Shown one piece after another: positions 59,768-64,000 of a stretch of DNA of 64,000 nt. The position numbers and the translations under genes are program-made. Source of the stretch: Gp6-AA40 sp035293405 (GTDB lineage: Bacteria > Acidobacteriota > Vicinamibacteria > Vicinamibacterales > UBA2999); the NCBI GenBank assembly GCA_035293405.1, contig DATDOE010000058.1, positions 1 to 64,000 of the forward strand, read 5' to 3'. Each line of letters begins with the position of its first letter. Position 1 is the stretch's first letter. The notes under the pieces are model-generated. The model was not told the origin of the DNA. It ran no database searches and saw nothing but the letters and a program-made list of their open reading frames with translations.

Positions 59768-62467
59768 CTACTTCTTTTCCTCGAATTCAGCCACCGCCGC
59801 CGAGTCCCTGTTGACCTGCACCTGCCGGACGAGTTCGGTCGTGGGGATCGTTCGTTCGACCGAGGCTTCGGTGACCGGGATGACGAGGTCAGTCGTGCGT
59901 CCGTTGGCGTAGGTGATGGTCACCGTCACCGGGAGGTCGAACACGAGCTCCGGGGCCTGCTCGAACCTGACGACCACGTGGCCATTGCCGATCGTGGAGC
60001 TGTACTTGATACGGGGGATGTCCGTGCCGTAGATCCAGCGCTCGAAGAAGCGATCGAGGACCCGGCCGGACTGCGCTTCGAGCGCGCGCTCGAGGTCTTC
60101 GGTGCCAGCCTTCTGGTACCGGCGGTCGGCATAGAATCGGCGCAACCCAGCAAAAAAGACCTGGTCGCCAAGGAGCCGTCGCAGCATGTGGAGCACCGCG
60201 GCGCCTTTGTTATAGACGAGCGCGCGGAACACGCGCACATTCCCTTTCACGAGGCCGAGGCGGTAGCCCAGATGCACGGGTCCTTGATCGGAATCCGAGA
60301 TCGCCCACCGGCGGAATTGCCGCACCATGTCGGTGAACAGCCGGTCCCCCCGAGCCTTCTGCGCGTAGAGCGCAGCGAAGTACTGCGCGAAGCCTTCGCT
60401 GATCCACTGCTCGTGATAGTTCTTCCAGCCGACGGCCTGGCCCCACCACTGATGGGCCAGTTCGTGGGCGAGAAAAAACTCGGGAAAGTTTTCGAACGCC
60501 GCCGGATCACCACGCCACACCGCCGGTGAGAGCGCCAGAGGAGTCTTGATCAGCGCAAAGTAGCCCGGGCTGTGTCCGCCTGGTAGATCGCTCTCGAGAA
60601 GCGCGACGGTGGCCGACGTGTAGGGGACGTCGCCCATGAGCGAGGCGTAGAAGCGCATGATGTCCTCGGCCTGTTGCGCCACGGCGCGGGCTCGCGGTCG
60701 CTGGCTCGGCTGCGCTTCAACGGCGAGAGCCAAACGATCCGCGCCGGAGTTGGCAGCGACAGCGTCCCCAATCACGAGGTCGGTTTCTGCCACCCGCGTG
60801 AACCGGCTGACCACTACTGCCAAGTACCTGAGCGGCTGACTGGCCTTGAACTCGAACGCCTTGCCATCACGTCCACCCACGATGTCGCGGAGGGACACGA
60901 CGTTGCTGGCTGGCACGGGATGCCCGCTCGCCACACAACCATAGCCCGGTGGCACGACGATCCGCAGTGTCGCCGTCGCGTAGTCGGGCACGGGGTTCTG
61001 CGGGTACCAGTAGGCTCGGTTGCTCAGAAGGAACGCCGGCTCCGTCAAGTCCGAAGGCTGACCACTCTGTTGTTCCTGTCCTTCCCCTCTCAACTGGATC
61101 GCGTCGACGTCGAGATCTTGCGACGGCAAGCGGCCTGAGTACGTGATGACGAGCGTGAGGTCGGAGTCCTGTTGCAACACCTTCGGCAGGTTGACGAGAA
61201 CGGTGTTCTGGCTGCGCATGCGCAGGTAAAGCAGCCGCCCGTGCTCAACGCTCGTGATGCCCGTCACCTCGAGCGCTTCGTTCAGCCGGAGTAAGACGGT
61301 GGTCAGCGATGTCGCGCGTACCCTGATCGCCAGGCGGGCGCGACCTTGAATCGTCTGCCGCTCGGGATCGATCGCGGCGTCGATGTTGTAGTCGAGCACG
61401 TCGTAGTCACGCAGCGCATCGTCGCTGTAGAAGCGCCCGCGCGCCGCCAGTTTGGCGATTGAGGGATACAGCGCCAACGTGCGCCGATCCTTTCGGCGGA
61501 ACAGCGACACGTCTTCGGCTTGTACTGATGACCTCGAGTAGGTCAGCGTGTCGAAGCGGGTCGTGTCGATCTCGGCGAGGAAGTCCTCCGACGGCGGCAG
61601 CAGGTACCAGGTTTCAGGACTCAAGTCCTGCAAGTCCACGTTGAAGGACCTGGTGGATTCACGATTGAAGATGTCTTGTGCGCGGCGGGTGAGGCGTTCC
61701 TGCGGAACCGTGGGCGTGAGGCTCGCGCTGGTGACCCGCTCTTCGTAGTCAGAGGGACTCAGGCGCACAAACGCCTCTTCGAACGGAGAGATCAGCGTGT
61801 CGTTGCCTGAAAAGATGCGAAGCTGTCCGCGCTCGGCCGCGGACGTGGGAGAGAAGCGCATCTGCCCACGTCCAATGAGCACGATCCCTGTCACACCCTC
61901 GTCGGACTCGACGAGGAAGACGGTACCGTCCTGGAGCGAGAGCACGAGGTCCTCGGACGTGACCTCGAGGTTCCGCGCCGCCATCGGGCGGAGCGTGTTC
62001 AGGCGAAGCCTGTAGAGACCCTCCACCGACGTCAGCGCTTCGGCGCCGACAAACCGCCACGAATTGATGTCGCCACCCGTCGGCCGCCGGATGTCCATTC
62101 CCGCGGTGAGAATGCGAGCCTTGCCGGGTGTCTCGACGAAGAACTCGACGATCAGGCTGTAGCCGTCACCTGGCGGCACACCCTCGAGCGGCAAACGGTC
62201 ACGTTCACGGACAATTGTGCGCACAGCACCTGGCAGGAGCAGGTCGTTCGTGTAGGCCTGGACCTGGTGTGCCGGGACCGTCGGGGAGAACAGCGCAACC
62301 AGGCTCGCGCGGTCGGCGGCGTTCAACGACCGCTCGAACTTCCGGAGCATTGCCTGTCCGGGATCAGGCTCCTGGGCCTGGCCGCCCAGCGGAGCGACAC
62401 ACGCGAGGAGGCACGTCAGGACGAGGAGTGGTCTGACCACTGGGGGCCTGGCACTATTAGACGCCAA
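59768..62467 (-). CDS. Secreted M1-family metallopeptidase
   Basis: 899 residues from TTG 62467, right after the upstream stop. Signal peptide (VRPLLVLTCLLACVAPLGG, then QAQEP). A long N-terminal region (about 40-380) of unclear family precedes an M1 beta-sandwich domain (YNIDAAIDPERQTIQGRARL) and the zinc peptidase domain with HELAH at 668-672 and Glu 691 (WISEGFAQY), the HExxH-x18-E site. GRVLDRFFERWIYGTDIPRI in the C-terminal part is also typical. The GxMEN/GAMEN exopeptidase motif is not evident, so aminopeptidase activity is unproven. Confidence 0.85.
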   Translation of the reverse strand: MASNSARPPVVRPLLVLTCLLACVAPLGGQAQEPDPGQAMLRKFERSLNAADRASLVALFSPTVPAHQVQAYTNDLLLPGAVRTIVRERDRLPLEGVPPGDGYSLIVEFFVETPGKARILTAGMDIRRPTGGDINSWRFVGAEALTSVEGLYRLRLNTLRPMAARNLEVTSEDLVLSLQDGTVFLVESDEGVTGIVLIGRGQMRFSPTSAAERGQLRIFSGNDTLISPFEEAFVRLSPSDYEERVTSASLTPTVPQERLTRRAQDIFNRESTRSFNVDLQDLSPETWYLLPPSEDFLAEIDTTRFDTLTYSRSSVQAEDVSLFRRKDRRTLALYPSIAKLAARGRFYSDDALRDYDVLDYNIDAAIDPERQTIQGRARLAIRVRATSLTTVLLRLNEALEVTGITSVEHGRLLYLRMRSQNTVLVNLPKVLQQDSDLTLVITYSGRLPSQDLDVDAIQLRGEGQEQQSGQPSDLTEPAFLLSNRAYWYPQNPVPDYATATLRIVVPPGYGCVASGHPVPASNVVSLRDIVGGRDGKAFEFKASQPLRYLAVVVSRFTRVAETDLVIGDAVAANSGADRLALAVEAQPSQRPRARAVAQQAEDIMRFYASLMGDVPYTSATVALLESDLPGGHSPGYFALIKTPLALSPAVWRGDPAAFENFPEFFLAHELAHQWWGQAVGWKNYHEQWISEGFAQYFAALYAQKARGDRLFTDMVRQFRRWAISDSDQGPVHLGYRLGLVKGNVRVFRALVYNKGAAVLHMLRRLLGDQVFFAGLRRFYADRRYQKAGTEDLERALEAQSGRVLDRFFERWIYGTDIPRIKYSSTIGNGHVVVRFEQAPELVFDLPVTVTITYANGRTTDLVIPVTEASVERTIPTTELVRQVQVNRDSAAVAEFEEKK

Positions 62468-63637
62468 CTAGCTCGCGGTGGGTGAGGCGAACGGAAGCGG
62501 CGGCAGACGACGAGCCACGAGCACCGTGAGGTCGTCGAAGAGGCGGCGCTCCTGTCTGTGCGCCTCAACCGCGGCGAACATGGCCCATCCAAGCTCCTTG
62601 GCCGACGCCCAGTCAGCGCCGTCGACCACGGCCTGCACGCCGGCTTCGTCGAACGGCCGCTCGAAGTCGTCCTCGGCTTCGGTGATGCCATCGCTGTACA
62701 TCACGAGAACGTCACCGGGAGCAAGGTCCACACGGCCCGCCGCATAGGTGGCGTTCTCGAACATCCCGAGCGCCATACCGCCGGCCCGGAGCCGCTCGTA
62801 AGAGCCGTTGCAGCGCCGCAGCAGCGGCGGGTTCTGGCCAGCGTTGACGTAGACGAGTGCGCCGGTGGCCGGATCCAGTGCGGCCACGAAGAGCGTGACG
62901 AAGCGTGACCTCGGCGCGTGCTTCACAATCTGCGCGTTGAGCCGCGCTGCCAGCTCGGCATCCTGGAAGCCCTCGTCCACGAGCGTGCGCATCATGGCCA
63001 GCAGCAGGGCCATGAGCAGCGCCGCCGGGCTGCCCTTGCCCGCGACATCACCGAGCGCCAGCAGCACGCGTCCATCGGGCAGCGGCAGGATGTCGTAGAA
63101 GTCACCGCCCACCGTATTGGCGGGCCGCGTCATGCCGAAGGCTTCCACACCGAGCGCCCGGTATTCGCCCCGTGGGAGCATCGCCTGTTGAATCTCGCGC
63201 GCGATCTCGAGGTCGTTCTTGAGCGACAGCCGGTCGGCGACCTCGAGCAGCACAAGGAGGTTCACCAGCAGGAAGCCGGTGAGCAGCCACATCGTGCCTG
63301 GCGCGAAGGCGGGGTGGGGGATCAGAAACATCTGAAAGTCCCGAAAGAGCTCGATCAGCCCGATGAGGCACGCCACCAGCGATCCGCCATACAGCACCCG
63401 CCGCGCCGGCGTGAGCTTGAGGGTGAAGGCCAGGAACAGCAGGCGGGCGCGGCCCAGCACCCGCCAGTACCAAGGGCGATTCTTCAGCTCGTCGAAGTCG
63501 ATGTTTCGCGAAAAGAAGCGATAGGCCTCCGGAGCGTCCCGGGTGAACAGGCGTTCCAGGTCGACCTTGGTCAGGCCTCTGGTATAGGCCTCGAAGAATC
63601 GGCCGCCTGTCGGGCGCGGCAGCGGAGGGACGGTCAT
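62468..63637 (-). CDS. Membrane PP2C-type serine phosphatase (RsbU-like)
   Basis: 389 residues. An N-terminal cytoplasmic part, two membrane helices (VLYGGSLVACLIGLIELF, MWLLTGFLLVNLLVLLEV), then a SpoIIE-type phosphatase: LEIAREIQQAMLPRGEYRAL, NTVGGDFYDILPLPDGRVLL, GDVAGKGSPAALLMALLLAM, LVMYSDGITEAEDDF and a final LFDDLTVLVA. All metal-binding Asp positions are present. The M1 peptidase gene starts directly at its stop. It may feed a partner-switching sigma circuit; no STAS gene is adjacent. Confidence 0.9.
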   Translation of the reverse strand: MTVPPLPRPTGGRFFEAYTRGLTKVDLERLFTRDAPEAYRFFSRNIDFDELKNRPWYWRVLGRARLLFLAFTLKLTPARRVLYGGSLVACLIGLIELFRDFQMFLIPHPAFAPGTMWLLTGFLLVNLLVLLEVADRLSLKNDLEIAREIQQAMLPRGEYRALGVEAFGMTRPANTVGGDFYDILPLPDGRVLLALGDVAGKGSPAALLMALLLAMMRTLVDEGFQDAELAARLNAQIVKHAPRSRFVTLFVAALDPATGALVYVNAGQNPPLLRRCNGSYERLRAGGMALGMFENATYAAGRVDLAPGDVLVMYSDGITEAEDDFERPFDEAGVQAVVDGADWASAKELGWAMFAAVEAHRQERRLFDDLTVLVARRLPPLPFASPTAS

Positions 63638-63697
63638 TTGAGAGTTTGGATCTTAGATCGACGAACGTGTTCCAGATTCAGTTCCTGGTCTACTGGT

Positions 63698-64000
63698 CTA
63701 AATGAGTCCGAGCTCAGTGCCGACGGCCTGAAAGGCGTCGATCGCGAACTGAAGCTCGTCGTGCGTGTGGGTGGCGGTCACAATCGTGCGAACCCGGGCC
63801 TTGCCGGGGGCGACCGTGGGAAAGCCGATGCCCTGCGCGAACACCCCTTTGTCGAACAGCTTGTCAGACAGCGTCATCGCCCGTGCCCCGTCGCCCACGA
63901 TCACCGGGGTAATCGGGCTCTCACTGATGCCGATGTCGAACCCCAACGCCTGGAGACCGGCCTTGAAGAACCGCGTGTTCTCCCACAGGCGCTCCATCCA
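63698..64000 (-). CDS. kbl: Alpha-oxoamine synthase C-terminal end (glycine C-acetyltransferase-like), cut by window edge
   Basis: About 100 C-terminal residues are visible, reading ENTRFFKAGLQALGFDIGIS, ITPVIVGDGARAMTLSDKLF, FAQGIGFPTVAPGKARVRTI and a final helix. This matches the C-terminal domain of PLP-dependent 2-amino-3-ketobutyrate CoA ligase/serine palmitoyltransferase-type enzymes; GIGFPTVxxGKARxRxxxTAxHT is typical of Kbl. The PLP Lys lies outside the window, so the exact enzyme is not certain. Confidence 0.8.
   Translation of the reverse strand, partial: WMERLWENTRFFKAGLQALGFDIGISESPITPVIVGDGARAMTLSDKLFDKGVFAQGIGFPTVAPGKARVRTIVTATHTHDELQFAIDAFQAVGTELGLI

Overview
This is a GC-rich bacterial chromosomal segment that carries the replication origin neighbourhood. 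It holds gyrA(start)-gyrB-dnaN-dnaA on the minus strand, divergent from rpmH-rnpA-yidD-yidC-khpB-mnmE-mnmG-rsmG-parA-parB on the plus strand, with parS sites between rsmG and parA. Outer-membrane and LPS genes point to a Gram-negative: a Wzm/Wzt-type exporter, a heptose-phosphate adenylyltransferase, a SurA-like chaperone, a porin-like barrel and DsbD. The abundance of GAF, PilZ, GGDEF, RsbU-type and sigma54-activator genes, plus a non-adenylylated-type glutamine synthetase, fits Acidobacteriota, perhaps class Vicinamibacteria. That placement is inference from gene content, not a database result.

Layout: 1-28.6 kb is core. It runs from the origin and ribosome/tRNA-modification genes to the partition genes and an F1-ATPase operon (atpHAGDC, with no F0 genes beside it). 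An ABC-2 polysaccharide exporter pair, a heptose adenylyltransferase, mfd, a SurA-like parvulin, a specialised NusG paralogue and dusB follow.

28.6-41.1 kb is the most unusual part. It contains a catalytically dead PilT-like protein coupled to a PilZ protein, a lone receiver domain, and four more small PilZ or PilZ-like proteins. It also contains three receiver-less sigma54-activator-type AAA+ proteins sharing a variant GSFTGA loop and an unfamiliar C-terminal domain, a GAF protein with a degenerate GGDEF-like end, and a GAF-GGDEF diguanylate cyclase with an intact active site and I-site. Start/stop overlaps couple several of these pairs. An 8-bp word (CGGCAGAC or its complement) recurs in the intergenic gaps. 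I read the block as a c-di-GMP-linked regulatory module for surface motility or pili; that function is inferred.

41.2-51.3 kb is signalling and accessory: a Dabb protein, a basic 14-residue-repeat protein, a classical NtrC-type regulator, an excisionase-type HTH coupled to a stand-alone DHp-like mini-protein, and a FliA/WhiG-type sigma factor whose 3' end overlaps a convergent hybrid histidine kinase. A membrane diguanylate cyclase, a FabZ-like dehydratase with a rewritten active-site loop, a GAF-GAF-PP2C phosphatase and an OB-fold lipoprotein follow.

51.5-64 kb holds glnA, a double-PDZ protein, a membrane GAF protein, a porin-like barrel and DsbD. After these come an orphan NuoG-like iron-sulfur protein, an M1 metallopeptidase, a membrane PP2C phosphatase and the 3' end of a glycine C-acetyltransferase-like gene cut by the window edge. 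I found no rRNA, tRNA, CRISPR array or intact insertion sequence.
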